Below the pieces are notes generated by a model. The model saw only the letters and a list, made by a program, of their open reading frames with translations. It was not told where the DNA came from and did no database searches. The position numbers were made by a program, and so were the translations under genes. 64,000 nucleotides of DNA, taken from positions 124,001 through 188,000 of the forward strand of contig WNNJ02003225.1 in the NCBI GenBank assembly GCA_012934845.2, written 5' to 3'. The DNA comes from Pomphorhynchus laevis. Taxonomy: Eukaryota; Acanthocephala; Palaeacanthocephala; Echinorhynchida; Pomphorhynchidae. Of this stretch, positions 1 through 11,335 are shown piece after piece. Position 1 is the stretch's first letter, and each line of letters begins with the position of its first letter.

Positions 1-3000
1 TAATGTATTAATTTTGATAACATTTTAAATAATATTGATTACGTGAATAAAAAACATTATAACTTTAAAAAATATTACTAATAATATTGATTATGTTAAT
101 ATTAAAAATAATGTATTAATATTAATAATATTTTAAATAATATTGATTACGTGAATAAAAAACATAATAACTTTAAAAAATATTATTATTAATATTGATT
201 ATGTTAATATTAAAAATAATGTATTAATTTTAAATAATATTGATTATGTTAATATTAAAAATAATGTATTAATTTCAATAATATTATAAATAATATTGAT
301 TACGTGAATATAAAACATGATAATTATTTAAAAAATATTATTAATAATATTGATTATGTTAATATTAAAAATATAGTATAATTTTAATAATATTTTAAAT
401 AATATTGATTACGTGAATAAAAAACATGATAACTTTTAAAAATATTATTATTAATATTGATTATGTTAATATTAAAAACAATGTATTAATTTTAATAATA
501 TTTTTAATAATATTGATTACGTGAATAAAAAACATGATAACTTTAAAAAATATTATTATTAATATTGATTATTTAAATATTAAAAATAATGTCATAATGT
601 TAATAGTATTTTAAAAAATATTAATAATTAATTTTAATAATATTTTAAATAATATTGATTACGTGAATACAAAACATGATAATTATTAAAAAAATATTAT
701 TAATAATATTGATTATGTTAATATTAAAAATAATGTATAATTTTAATAATATTTTAAATAATATTGATTACGTGATCATAAAACATGATAATTATTTAAA
801 AAATATTATTAATAATATTGATTATGTTAATATTAAAAATATAGTATAATTTTAATAATATTTTAAATAATATTGATTACGTGAATAAAAAACATGATAA
901 CTTTAAAAAATATTATTATTAATATTGATTATGTTTACATTAAAAATAATGTATTAATTTTAATAATATTTTAAATAATATTGATTACGTGAATAAAAAA
1001 CATTAAAACTTTAAAAAATATTATTATTAATGTTGATTATGTTAATATTAAAAATAATGTATTAATTTTAATAATATTTTAAATAATATTGATTACGTGA
1101 TCATAAAACATGATAATTATTTAAAAAATATTATTAATAATATTGATTATGTTAATATTAAAAATATAGTATAATTTTAATAATATTTTAAATAATATTG
1201 ATTACGTGAATAAAAAACATGATAACTTTAAAAAATATTATTATTAATATTGATTATGTTTACATTAAAAATAATGTATTAATTTTAATAATATTTTAAA
1301 TAATATTGATTACGTGAATAAAAAACATTAAAACTTTCAAAAATATTATTATTAATATTGATTATGTTAATATTACAAATAATGTATTAATTTTAATAAT
1401 ATTTTAAATAATATTGATTACGTGAATAAAAAACATGATAACTTTAAAAAATATTATTATTAATATTGATTATGTTAATATTAAAAATAATGTATTAATT
1501 TTAATAATATTTTAAATAATATTGATTACGTGAATAAAAAACATTATAACTTAAAAAAATGTTATTATTAATATTGATTATGTTAATATTAAAAATAATG
1601 TATTAATTTTAATAATATTTTTAATAATATTGATTACGTGAATAAAAAACATGATAACTTTAAAAAATATTATTATTAATATTGATTATGTTTATATTAA
1701 AAATAATGTTTTAATTTTGATAATATTTTAAATCATATTGACTACGTGAATAAAAAACATTATAACTTTAAAAAATATTACTAATAATATTGATTATGTT
1801 AATATTAAAAATAATGTATTAATTTTAATAATATTTTAAATAATATTGATTACGTGAATAAAAACATGATAACTTTAAAAAATATTATTATTAATATTGA
1901 TTATGTTAATATTAAAAATAATGTATTAATTTTAATAATATTTTAAATAATATTGATTACGTGAATAAAAACATTATAACTTTAAAAAATATTATTATTA
2001 ATATTGATTATGTTAATATTAAAAATAATGTATTAATTTTAATAATATTTTAAATAATATTGATTACGTGAATAAAAAACATGATAACTTTTAAAAAATA
2101 TTATTATTAATATTGATTATGTTAATATTAAAATAATGTATTAATTTTAATAATATTTTAAATAATATTGATTACGTGAATAAAAACATTATAACTTTTA
2201 AAAAATATTATTATTAATATTGATTATGTTAATATTACAAAAAATGTATTAATTTTAATAATATTTTAAATAATATTGATTACGTGAATATAAAACATGA
2301 TAATTATTTAAAAAATATTATTAATAATATTGATTATGTTAATATTAAAAATAATGTATTAATTTTAATAATATTTTAAATAATATTGATTACGTGAATA
2401 AAAAACATGATAATTATTTAAAAAATATTATTATTAATATTGATTATGTTAATATTAAAAATAATGTATTAATTTTAATAATATTTTAAATAATATTGAT
2501 TACGTGAATAAAAAACATGATAACTTTAAAAAATATTATTATTAATATTGATTATGTTAATATTAAAAAAATGTATTAATTTTAATAATATTTTAAATAA
2601 TATTGATTACGTGAATAAAAAACATGATAATTATTTAAAAAATATTATTAATAATATTGATTATGTTAATATTAAAAAATGTATTAATTTTAATAATATT
2701 TTAAATAATATTGATTACGTGAATAATAAAACATGATAATTATTTAAAAAATATTATTAATAATATTGATTATGTTAATATTAAAATATAATTAATTTAA
2801 AAAATATTATTAATAATATTGATTATGTTAATATTCAAAATAATGTATTAATTTTAATAATATTTTAGATAATATTGATTATGTTAATATTAAAAATAAT
2901 GTATTAATTTCAATAATATTATAAATAATATTGCTTACGTGAATATAAAACATGATAATTATTTAAAAAATATTATTAATAATATTGATTATGTTAATAT

Positions 3001-4417
3001 TAAAAATATAGTATAATTTTAATAATATTTTAGATAATATTGATTATGTTAATATTAAAAATAATGTATTAATTTCAATAATATTATAAATAATATTGAT
3101 TACGTGAATATAAAACATGATAATTATTTAAAAAATATTATTAATAATATTGATTATGTTAATATTAAAAATATAGTATAATTTTAATAATATTTTAAAT
3201 AATATTGATTACGTGAATAAAAAACATGATAACTTTTAAAAATATTATTATTAATATTGATTATGTTAATATTAAAAACAATGTATTAATTTTAATAATA
3301 TTTCAAATAATATTGATTACGTGAATAAAAAACATGATAACTTTAAAAAATATTATTATTAATATTGATTATTTAAATATTAAAAATAATGTCATAATTT
3401 TAATAGTATTTTAAAAAATATTAATAATTAATTTTAATAATATTTTAAATAATATTGATTACGTGAATACAAAACATGATAATTATTAAAAAAATATTAT
3501 TAATAATATTGATTATGTTAATATTAAAAATAATGTATAATTTTAATAATATTTTAAATAATATTGATTACGTGATCATAAAACATGTTAATTATTTAAA
3601 AAATATTATTAATAATATTGATTATGTTAATATTAAAAATATAGTATAATTTTAACAATTTTAAATAATATTGATTACGTGAATAAAAAACATGATAACT
3701 TTAAAAAATATTATTATTAATATTGATTATGTTAATATTAAAAATAATGTATTAATTTTAATAATATTTTAAATAATATTGATTACGTGAATAAAAAACA
3801 TGATAACTTTAAAAAATATTATTATTAATATTGATTATGTTAATATTAAAAATAATGTATTAATTTTAAAAATATTTTAAATAATATTGATTACGTGAAT
3901 AAAAAACATGATAATTATTTAAAAAATATTATTAATAATATTGATTATGTTAATATTAAAAATAATGTATTAATTTTAACAATATTTTAAATAATATTGA
4001 TTATGTTAATATTAAAAATAATGTATTAATTTCAATAATATTATAAATAATATTGATTACGTGAATATAAAACATGATAATTATTTAAAAAATATTATTA
4101 ATAATATTGATTATGTTAATATTCAAAATAATGTATTAATTTTAATAATATTTTAAATAATATTGATTACGTGAATAAAAAACATGATAACTTTAAAAAA
4201 TATTATTATTAATATTGATTATGTTAATATTAAAAATAATGTATTAATTTTAATAATATTTTAAATAATATTGATTACGTGAATAAAAACATTATAACTT
4301 TAAAAAATATTATTATTAATATTGATTATGTTAATATTACAAATAATGTATTAATTTTAATAATATTGTAAATAATATTGATTACGTGAATATAAAACAT
4401 GATAACTCTAAAAAATG
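1..4417. repeat. AT-rich tandem satellite, about 108-bp monomer
   Basis: About 40 head-to-tail copies of a monomer near 108 bases, over 85% A+T by eye, running off the left edge of the window. Each monomer has one TGATTACGTGAATA block and, about 54 bases on, a diverged TGATTATGTTAATA block, so it looks like a dimer of two older 54-base units. Variants such as ACGTGATCATA, GTTTACATT and GAATACAAAACATG mark particular monomers and recur at fixed spacing. The array ends near 4417, where the sequence becomes non-repetitive AT-rich DNA. The short open frame at 2548-2736 is a by-product of the repeat, not a gene. Pericentromeric or heterochromatic satellite is the natural reading but cannot be shown from sequence alone. 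Confidence 0.95.
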
Positions 4418-4977
4418 ACTTTTACTTTTAATAACTTTGAAATAACTTTTACAATTTATTTTAATGTTTACAATTTGCTAACAAAATACTAAATTTGAAA
4501 ATGAAAGGTTGAGTTACAAGAGGGTGCTTGAGTTAATTTTCTTTTAAATGCTGCGTACATTTTGTTATGATTATTTTCAATTCGAGTCATTTATATTTTC
4601 TATTATTTTCTATTCTTATTATTTTCTATTATTTTCTATTTATAAAATTTTAATTTACATTAAATTGTTATCTATTAGTCAATTCAAAAAATTGACTTTT
4701 ATTTTAAATTTTAAATTTATGTAAATATGAATTATATAAAATCTTATATATTATAATATTAACATATTAATATCATGCACGTTTAATGGATTTTTTCTTT
4801 TTCTTATAATTAAATTCAATCCCATAATTCAAAATAGATTATTTATCTTTTGACTGCACCTCTTCAACAAATCATTCCGTATCCACTGTCAAGTTGCTAC
4901 CTGGGTTCAAATAAGAACCTGGTATAACATTGTTGTAACATTTCATATTATAACATTTCGTTTAACATTGTTGTCAT
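4418..4977. other. AT-rich non-coding stretch after the satellite
   Basis: Low-complexity AT-rich sequence with runs such as repeated TTATTTTCTATT near 4600-4640. I see no coding frame, RNA gene or recognisable element. Confidence 0.5.
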
Positions 4978-5046
4978 TTTGAATTATAGTTTAAACAAAA
5001 CATCATCAGTTTCTGATAATGACGACGCAGTCGTCGAAAATTCAAA
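4978..5046 (+). ncRNA. Hammerhead-ribozyme-like motif (type III layout)
   Basis: TTTGAATT (4978-4985) pairs perfectly over 8 bp with AATTCAAA (5039-5046), as stem III would. Between them lie an A at the cleavage position, a 26-base stem I region, CTGATAA (5013-5019, consensus CUGAUGA), one extra T, and a perfect 6-bp stem II GACGAC/GTCGTC with a GCA loop, followed by GAA. Weak points: G8 is replaced by A, there is an extra T before stem II, and stem I can form only four pairs (AAAC with GTTT) with unpaired bases. Hammerhead motifs are known in Penelope-like elements, and a PLE-like fragment starts 100 bases downstream. Probably a decayed ribozyme or relative; activity is doubtful. Confidence 0.4.
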
Positions 5047-5146
5047 GAAAATGTTATCTTAAGCTTTTTATCGAATGGATTTCGCCAGAAAACCAAATGT
5101 TTATTTTCATTCGAATTTAATTCTATCAGATATATTATAATATTAT

Positions 5147-5405
5147 AATATTAGCATTGGCTTCGCTGCTATGTTGGGTCGAAGAATATGGGCCAAAATC
5201 TGATAGCAAAGCAGTTCCTTCTGATTACTTCTAATCCTTATTCTCGAATACATCGTCTATTATTTAATAGTCAATTTAAACATTTGACTTTTATTTAAAA
5301 TTTTTATTTTAAATTTTAACCTGATATAAATTATTTAAAATCTTATATAAAAATTATTTATTATTTATAATTATTTATATTAATAAAGTTAAATATAACT
5401 TTATT
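5147..5405 (+). repeat. PLE-like element non-coding end, fragment
   Basis: Carries the dispersed non-coding module seen at 26610, 27110, 41660, 58200, 59210, 60350 and 60560: GCTGCTATGTTGGGTCGA, then a GCCAAAATC-type variant of GCCGAAACC, AGCAGTTCCTTCTGA, TCTAATCCTTATTC, ACATCGT, a run of TTAGTCAATT and a long AT tail. Elsewhere this module lies directly beside the reverse-transcriptase fragments, so I assign it to that family. No coding part remains here. Confidence 0.6.
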
Positions 5406-6464
5406 CTTATATTCTTATAATTTAACCTATTTTTGTATTATTTAAATTTTATTTTTTATGATTTTACTTATACTTTGGCCTCATCTGAAATATTTGTTAC
5501 AATGCATTTTTATGAATCTGAGAGAAACGTAAATGATTAAAATCCACATTTTGTGGTTTAAAAATTTCTCCTTCAATTGCAAAAATATAATTTATAAAAA
5601 ATATAAAAATATATTATTTTGTAACATTATTAAATATTAATATAATATTTTTTTATTGCGAACCATCCCCGAGAATACAAAAAGAACTTTATTTATTTGA
5701 TATTTCGACTGTACTTAGCAGTCCTTTTCAATTGTAAGTAACTTTAATCAACAACTTTTATCAAGTAATTCTCAACGATATTAATATAATAATTAATATT
5801 TAATATTATATTCATATCGTCGATTTTGTGTATAATCCACGCGTTATAACTTTAATCCTGACAGCAGGCAATACTGTACACAAATAATCAGCATGGGTGA
5901 ACCTCATCAGCAGTGAGCCCGTATTTTCAATTCATGTTTCGGTCCTCGTTGCTGCGTCTGATGTATTCTTTGCAGATCTACAGGATTATATTTTTTATAT
6001 GTAAAAAATGCGTCTTTACTAACAAACGGTTAATAATTCAAATTCACGGAAATGCGAATGTCTCCACCCCTCTTTGCAAAATTTTTAGACTACAAGAAAC
6101 CTGAAGCTAGCTAGATAAAGTTGTATATTAATCCTTCGCAAGCCATATCTTTATTTTGTCTATTTTTTATAATCGACTAAGTTAAACAGATAGTATTGTA
6201 TAGTAGTCTTCAGCATAAAAAATATTGTATTATCTTTAAAAATAATAAATAATGTGGTATGAAGAGTGAGTAGCTATAAGTTATGTTGTAGCAATGAAAA
6301 TAATATTTTTTATTTAAAGAAAGTAATTGTTTTTTTTGTTAAATCAAAAAATATTTCTAATATTTTAATATTAGGTTTAGTATAAAAACCAATTTGCACC
6401 ATCGACCATTTTCAGTATAGTAAAAGGTGTTAAAGTAGCACATCACAATGTGCCATTTTATTTA
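5406..6464. other. AT-rich non-coding stretch
   Basis: No supported gene. A 63-residue open frame at 5913-6104 has no recognisable features and a biased composition. The patch at 5895-5950 is richer in GC and contains TCATCAG and GTTTCGGTCC; on the minus strand these read as GAAAC followed by CTGATGA, the reverse of hammerhead order. Confidence 0.45.
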
Positions 6465-7062
6465 AATATATCGAAATTATACTGATTATACAGATTATAC
6501 TGTTCTCTATTCCAATCTTAAACGTGTGTCTGCAGACTAGTGTACGAATATCGTCACGAAACAGCTGCACCACGATCTAACCACTAACATCATCCTACAC
6601 CGACGTTTGTACTCAGTGGTTTTTTAGGGCGCAGACATTGATCACTAACGTCTCAACATGTTGTAATACTTTGATGATCTGTATAGAATCCAGCTAGTCG
6701 TTGAAAAATTGACAGTTGTTGAAAAAATAATTCACAGATAAAATGATCTGCTCTGGAAATCTATTTCGAAATTGTTATAGATGTAATGAGTTTATGAATT
6801 CGCTAGAGTTTCATGTAATTTTTCAACCACTAGTTGGATTCTATATAGACTATCCCAGTATTACAACATGTTAAAACGTTAGTGCTCAGTGCCTGCGTCC
6901 TGATGATCCACTGAATACTAACTTTTTCACATGATTATGCTGGTGGTTAGATCGTGTTGCAACTGGTTTATGACGATATTCGTACACTAGTTTACAGACA
7001 CATTTTACGATTGAAGTATAGAGCAGTATAACACCCATATATTTCACATATTTAAATATATT
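6465..7062. repeat. Large imperfect inverted repeat (foldback)
   Basis: A left arm of about 250 bases (6465-6715) returns inverted at about 6810-7062 with roughly 80% identity by eye. Landmarks: ACTAGTGTACGAATATCGTC (6538) matches inverted GACGATATTCGTACACTAGT (6971), and CAACATGTTGTAATACT matches inverted AGTATTACAACATGTT. The central spacer is about 95 bases. No transposase frame is seen, so a non-autonomous foldback or MITE-like DNA element, or an inverted duplication, fits. It lies directly downstream of the SMYD4-like coding region. Confidence 0.8.
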
Positions 7063-7102
7063 GAACGTATTGTCTAAATGTAGTGAATACCTGTTTTGCA
7101 TG

Positions 7103-8527
7103 TTAGAGAAATGAATATTGATCAAAAACCTGTTCTCCTTTACTAATTGGTTTTATGCATCTTGTAATACAATAATCACGATAGAAATTCCTCGTTACCG
7201 ATGGATTACATGAATGATTAAACATGCTAAGAAAGTAAAATATTCCTGCTCCGCATTCATGCTGTACCATTTCACATATACCTTTTCCATTTCGCTGCTC
7301 GTCATATGAAGGAGGCCAGAAAAATATTAGTTCGTGAGCATTACATGGAAATGTAAGCATGTGGTTTAAAATTCTGACTCCGAGTTTACTTGACGAACAC
7401 TTCCTATCGAGACTATCACTGATTATGCGGAACAGGTAGAGGGCTACGCAACTTCTCCAAAATAGGTCAGTTTTGGTTCGAGATTCGTCATTTCCGCGTA
7501 AAGATTTTATTAATTTGTATTCGTTCGATTTTTGAAAGTTAGAATATATCGCTGCTCTCAAGGCGAGATGCTTCATCGGTGAAACAACATTATGAATATG
7601 TCTACCTAAAATAGCACATTCTAGATTATGATGGTCAATCCAGGCTTTTGATCGGCATTCACTGGTGCAATATACTACATTTCGACAGTGCTCACACACT
7701 TCAAATCGTAACGGTAAGTATTCGAAGCAATTATCACAGTAGTGATCGAAATAGTCCGATATTACATTAGAAGCAAACGCTTTTTCTACAAGAATAATTT
7801 CGCCTGGCTTGATATCTCGATTGGCCCGAATGTACCGTCCATAATGGTCGTTATCGTTAGCTACTAAAGAAACGCTTTCGCGTAAGCCAAGCATATTGAC
7901 ACGTGTACGATGCCTACATAATTCTTCGATGATAGTCAATGAAGATACGCCATCAGACGAGCTGTCACTTGTTGATGCATTTAACGAAGGCATTAACTGT
8001 TTACAGCGTAACAATCGATTTTCAAGTCGCGCTTTCATATCACTGGATATCGAAGTTTTAAGCTGAGTTGCAGTGTTAATATCTGCGACACATTCCGAAT
8101 AATGGCCCATTTCAAATAGACAAGCAGATCTGTTGGCATAGCCTTTCAATAATTCAATTGAGCTTGGAGGAGCAATTAAAATCGCTTTACTGAATTTTCT
8201 TAAAGCTTCGTTTAAATTATGTTTACGATAAAGGGTAATACCTTCATCACGACAAAGAGTGGATTCGTCTACATTCTTACTAAAATACAACGGACTTAAC
8301 ATATTATTTGTTCTTATAACGTGGTCAACATAACTATTTACAGGCTTGCTTTGCTGGCAAAACTTGAATCTTTCCTTGTTGGAATTTAGAGAAGCAAATT
8401 CCGATGACAAATGTTTAACCTGATCATAAGATAGACAAGTTTGTAACCATTCTCGAAGCATATCAAAGTCAAACGAACATTGACCATTAATCGATTTATT
8501 GTTGTTAGCGTTCACTGGACAGTCCAT
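7103..8527 (-). CDS. SMYD4-like TPR, MYND-finger and SET-domain protein (lysine methyltransferase family)
   Basis: A 474-residue open exon. Residues 88-150 form a TPR-like segment with typical helix spacing. Residues 228-252 (GRYIRANRDIKPGEIILVEK) form the first half of a SET domain. Residues 264-304 make a MYND zinc finger with Cys264, Cys267, Cys278, Cys281, Cys287, Cys291, His300 and Cys304. The second half of SET follows, with the NHSC motif at 437-440 (FNHSCNPS) and GEQVFDQY at 464-471. The order TPR, split SET, MYND is that of SMYD4, which in the family methylates lysines or has chaperone-linked roles. The ATG at 8527 opens the only long frame. Human SMYD4 is about 800 residues; here the frame stops just after the SET end, so the C-terminal helical part is missing or on further exons. 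CAG|GTTTTT within GEQVF is a possible splice donor. A foldback repeat lies immediately downstream. Confidence 0.85.
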   Translation of the reverse strand: MDCPVNANNNKSINGQCSFDFDMLREWLQTCLSYDQVKHLSSEFASLNSNKERFKFCQQSKPVNSYVDHVIRTNNMLSPLYFSKNVDESTLCRDEGITLYRKHNLNEALRKFSKAILIAPPSSIELLKGYANRSACLFEMGHYSECVADINTATQLKTSISSDMKARLENRLLRCKQLMPSLNASTSDSSSDGVSSLTIIEELCRHRTRVNMLGLRESVSLVANDNDHYGRYIRANRDIKPGEIILVEKAFASNVISDYFDHYCDNCFEYLPLRFEVCEHCRNVVYCTSECRSKAWIDHHNLECAILGRHIHNVVSPMKHLALRAAIYSNFQKSNEYKLIKSLRGNDESRTKTDLFWRSCVALYLFRIISDSLDRKCSSSKLGVRILNHMLTFPCNAHELIFFWPPSYDEQRNGKGICEMVQHECGAGIFYFLSMFNHSCNPSVTRNFYRDYCITRCIKPISKGEQVFDQYSFL

Positions 8528-8736
8528 ATTTTACTTTAAGAAACAAATATTAAAGTTTGCCTTATTCAACACCTGATTTGCATCTAAAGGAATCTATTAT
8601 GCAACTTTATAGGCATTGTTTAGCAATTTATTGAATGACCGTAATAAAATCAATAATTAAAAATCAATCTCGGGTAATGACAATTTAAAACTTGTATTTG
8701 AAATTCTTATAAAATAAACACGTAAATATTTATTTA
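8528..8736. other. Upstream region of the SMYD4-like gene
   Basis: AT-rich, about 210 bases between the gene start and the 3' end of a LINE-A copy. Must contain the 5' leader and core promoter if the gene is active; no clear TATA box or site can be assigned. Confidence 0.35.
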
Positions 8737-10799
8737 AAAAAGATTTATTTTAACGTGGCAAATGCGTGGCAGCGCACGCTTACATGACCACAACAAACAA
8801 AAATGTAAATCATATGTCGAGAAGGTGTGAACGGAGGAGGTGTTTGAATGTGATAAAGAAGGAAGCGTGGCGGACGTCGAGTGGGACCTGATTCCGGGCG
8901 AGTGAGGCGCGACGAGGAAGGATCGGAGACCATAGTTGCTGGAGTAATTAGGAACGTGGAGTAAGAAGGTATGACAGGAACGATGGGGAGCCGACAGGGA
9001 TGAGACGAAAAGTTAAGAGATTAAAGCGGAGTTTGATGCGGATGTGAATGGTGAGCCAGGAGAGTTGGGCAAGATATGTGCATGTGTGGTCGAAGCGAAG
9101 GAGACGAAAGAGCACTCGAACGGCGGAATTAATTATTCGTTATAAGGGTAGGATGATGGATTTTGGAGAATTTGCGAAAAGGCTGAGGCAGTAATCGATT
9201 TTAGGGAAGAGATGCGATGAAAGAAGAGACATACAAGAACGGAAGTCGATAAGGGGGCGGTTACAGCTGATGTCACAGAGAATTAAGCTAGACAAGCGGA
9301 TCTTGTTGCGAACAAAGGGTTTAAGGGAAAGGTGATCATCGAAATGGAAGCCTAGAAAAGTGAGACTGTGTACTATGGGGATGATCGATGAGTCAAAAGA
9401 TACAGTGGGAGGAGATATGTTTGGTTTACGGGGGAGGATCCACATCATTTTGGACTTGTCGGGGTTTAGAACGAGATGGAGATTGGAGAGACGTTTGTAT
9501 ATAGAACAAAGATAGTTTGAGGCAGAAATGCCGATATCGTTTATGCGATGTGCGGGTGCATGAGAATAGATAAGGATGTCATCGGCGTATTGCATGACGT
9601 TAAAGGAGTAAGGTTTGATAAACGGAGAAAGATCGCCAAGCAGGAGAGATAAGCGGTGATCTGTATTAAGATGAGGCGTTCTAAGAGCTTAGAAAGAGTA
9701 GGGAGTAGTGAAATGGGGTGATAGCTAGAAGAAAGGGAGGGGTCGAGCGATTGTTTCTTAAGGAGGGGAGAAACGATTGCGGATTTCCAGTGTGAAGGGA
9801 AGATACGACTGCGGATGGACGAGTTAAATAAGGTTGTGAGAAAATGAGATATCGATGAGCGTACGAATTTTAGTATGTGAGTAGGCAGGGGATCGGCAGG
9901 TAAGGTTTTGTTAGGTAAGGACATGAAAACAGATGATACTTCGGTATGTGAGACAGGGAGGAGATGAAAGAGTTCCGGGAGCATGATGCTAGGCGGGGCA
10001 GAGTGGGAAATGATGGAGATAGGGATGTGAGAGAGCAACGTGGATACTTTGGTTTGGGCAAATGACGAATAGTCATAGAAATTGATGTTGCACGGCGAAG
10101 AGGAGCGAGCAAGGATTGAGTTTAAAGTATGTCAGAGTCTTAGAGTTGAATGAAGTGATGATTTTATGCTGCCAGAAGGAGTTGCATTTGGTACGTAGTA
10201 GGTTGAGATGAGACAGGCGAAGAGCAAGATAGGAATCACGAGGAGACGGATTGAGCGAGCGGATATCACGTCTGAAAGAGCGGTGATATACTCGAAAAGC
10301 ATGACGGAGTCGACGCTTTGAGAGTAGGCATTGGATGTCAAACCATGGGGCACGGTGCAAGCGACGGTATAAGTGAGGCTTGAAGGGCAAGAGAAGATCG
10401 AGTATGAACGTGAATTCAGAGTCGAAAAGAAAGGCGAGATCGTGAGGAGAGGAATATGTTATTGTTGGATAGCATAGAGACGATATTAGTAAGGTAGAGC
10501 GAAGAATGGAGAGGTCAAGATTTCTTCAAGAGCGACGTAGGATTGTAGGTGTGTGAGGAGGGGTGTGGTTGTGAGTGAGATCAAGGATGACGAGAAAGTG
10601 ATCGGATAGACCAGGATCAGAGATGGACAGTGAGGTGAAGGCACGCAAAATGATCGGTGACAACGATAATGTCGAGCGCCCTGTCTAGAACATGTGTGGG
10701 GCAGTGGAAATAGATTTGTAGTTATAGTTGGATAGAATGTTGATGAACTGAATGGACTCGGTAGAAGAGGGGCGGTCGAGCCCCTCTTCCACCGAGTCA
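8737..10799 (-). mobile_element. LINE-A copy 1, 5'-truncated and internally deleted (CR1/L2-like non-LTR retrotransposon)
   Basis: Minus-strand remains of ORF2. Endonuclease-end debris lies at 10486-10800. A linker region with LSKRRLRH lies at 10073-10390. The RT start (SHWKSAIVSPLLKKQS...ISLLPTLSKLLERL) lies at 9541-10038. The RT palm C block (QYADDILIYSHAPAHRI) and thumb lie at 9140-9595. The RT core between them (DxxxAFD and GVPQGS blocks) is deleted near 9600-9660. The 3' end at 8737 has the family tail: an overlapping hairpin made of GTGGCAAATGCGTGGCA and GCGCACGC. The 5' end at 10799 is a perfect-looking hairpin junction. Closely similar (about 95% by eye) to copy 3 at 17946, so relatively recent. 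Confidence 0.85.
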
Positions 10800-11335
10800 A
10801 ATTGTTGTCACTAGAAAACGCGTATGCTTTCCTTCATTGCAATCTTGGAAAATGTTACTGATGCACAGAAGCTGCCTATACCTATTAACCTGATCAGTGT
10901 TTTATTGAACACTTTCATCAACATTTGTACAACGTTTAATGAAGTAGTCGAAATATTGGAGCCACTATTCGTAAAACCTTGTAATATCATTAACAATCGC
11001 CACTTTTTATTTACAAGATATCAAAGTGCAGATCAAACAGTCAATCATTTTTTCAAAGCCTTATATATCCCTAAGTTTTTTGTGGAAGAACATGTCTGAA
11101 ATGTGATTCGTTCATTCGAGGTTTGCGTTAGCCCAACCTGTAAGGCTACGTATTCTTGAGCGCGCTACGTTCAAGAATATCAACGTTCAAGTAATTACAA
11201 CACGAATACATTTGAATCTATGTGACAACACAAAAATGACGAACCTGACGGAATCAATCATGAAAAGATTATACTTGAAACCATATATATACTTGATAGA
11301 GAACAAGCGTTATGTCCACAAAGTACAATCTGGAA
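10800..11335 (+). mobile_element. Ty3/gypsy-type LTR retrotransposon fossil, gag fragment
   Basis: The frame from about 10824 reads like a gag capsid region: a spacing of 'ISVLLNTFINICTTFNEVVE', then a short segment around RHLFTRYQSADQTVNHFF and a following Cys-containing LR-type segment. No LTR, protease or RT is attached. It is broken and old. It may be the left part of the same insertion whose RNase H/integrase fossil lies at 15720-17125, with LINE-E lying between them; that link is an inference. Confidence 0.55.

Noticed and set aside
2548-2736. 62-residue frame rich in Asn/Ile
   Set aside because: Generated by the satellite repeat (repeated NNILNNIDYVN); no independent coding signal.
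5895-5950. CTGATGA and GACCGAAAC on the minus strand, possible hammerhead
   Set aside because: The boxes are in the wrong linear order (GAAAC before CTGATGA); they could fold only across a tandem copy, and none is present.
5913-6104. 63-residue plus-strand frame
   Set aside because: No motif or splice signals that build a gene; AT-driven composition.
10824-11099. 91-residue frame as a host gene
   Set aside because: Better explained as a decayed gypsy gag segment next to LINE debris.
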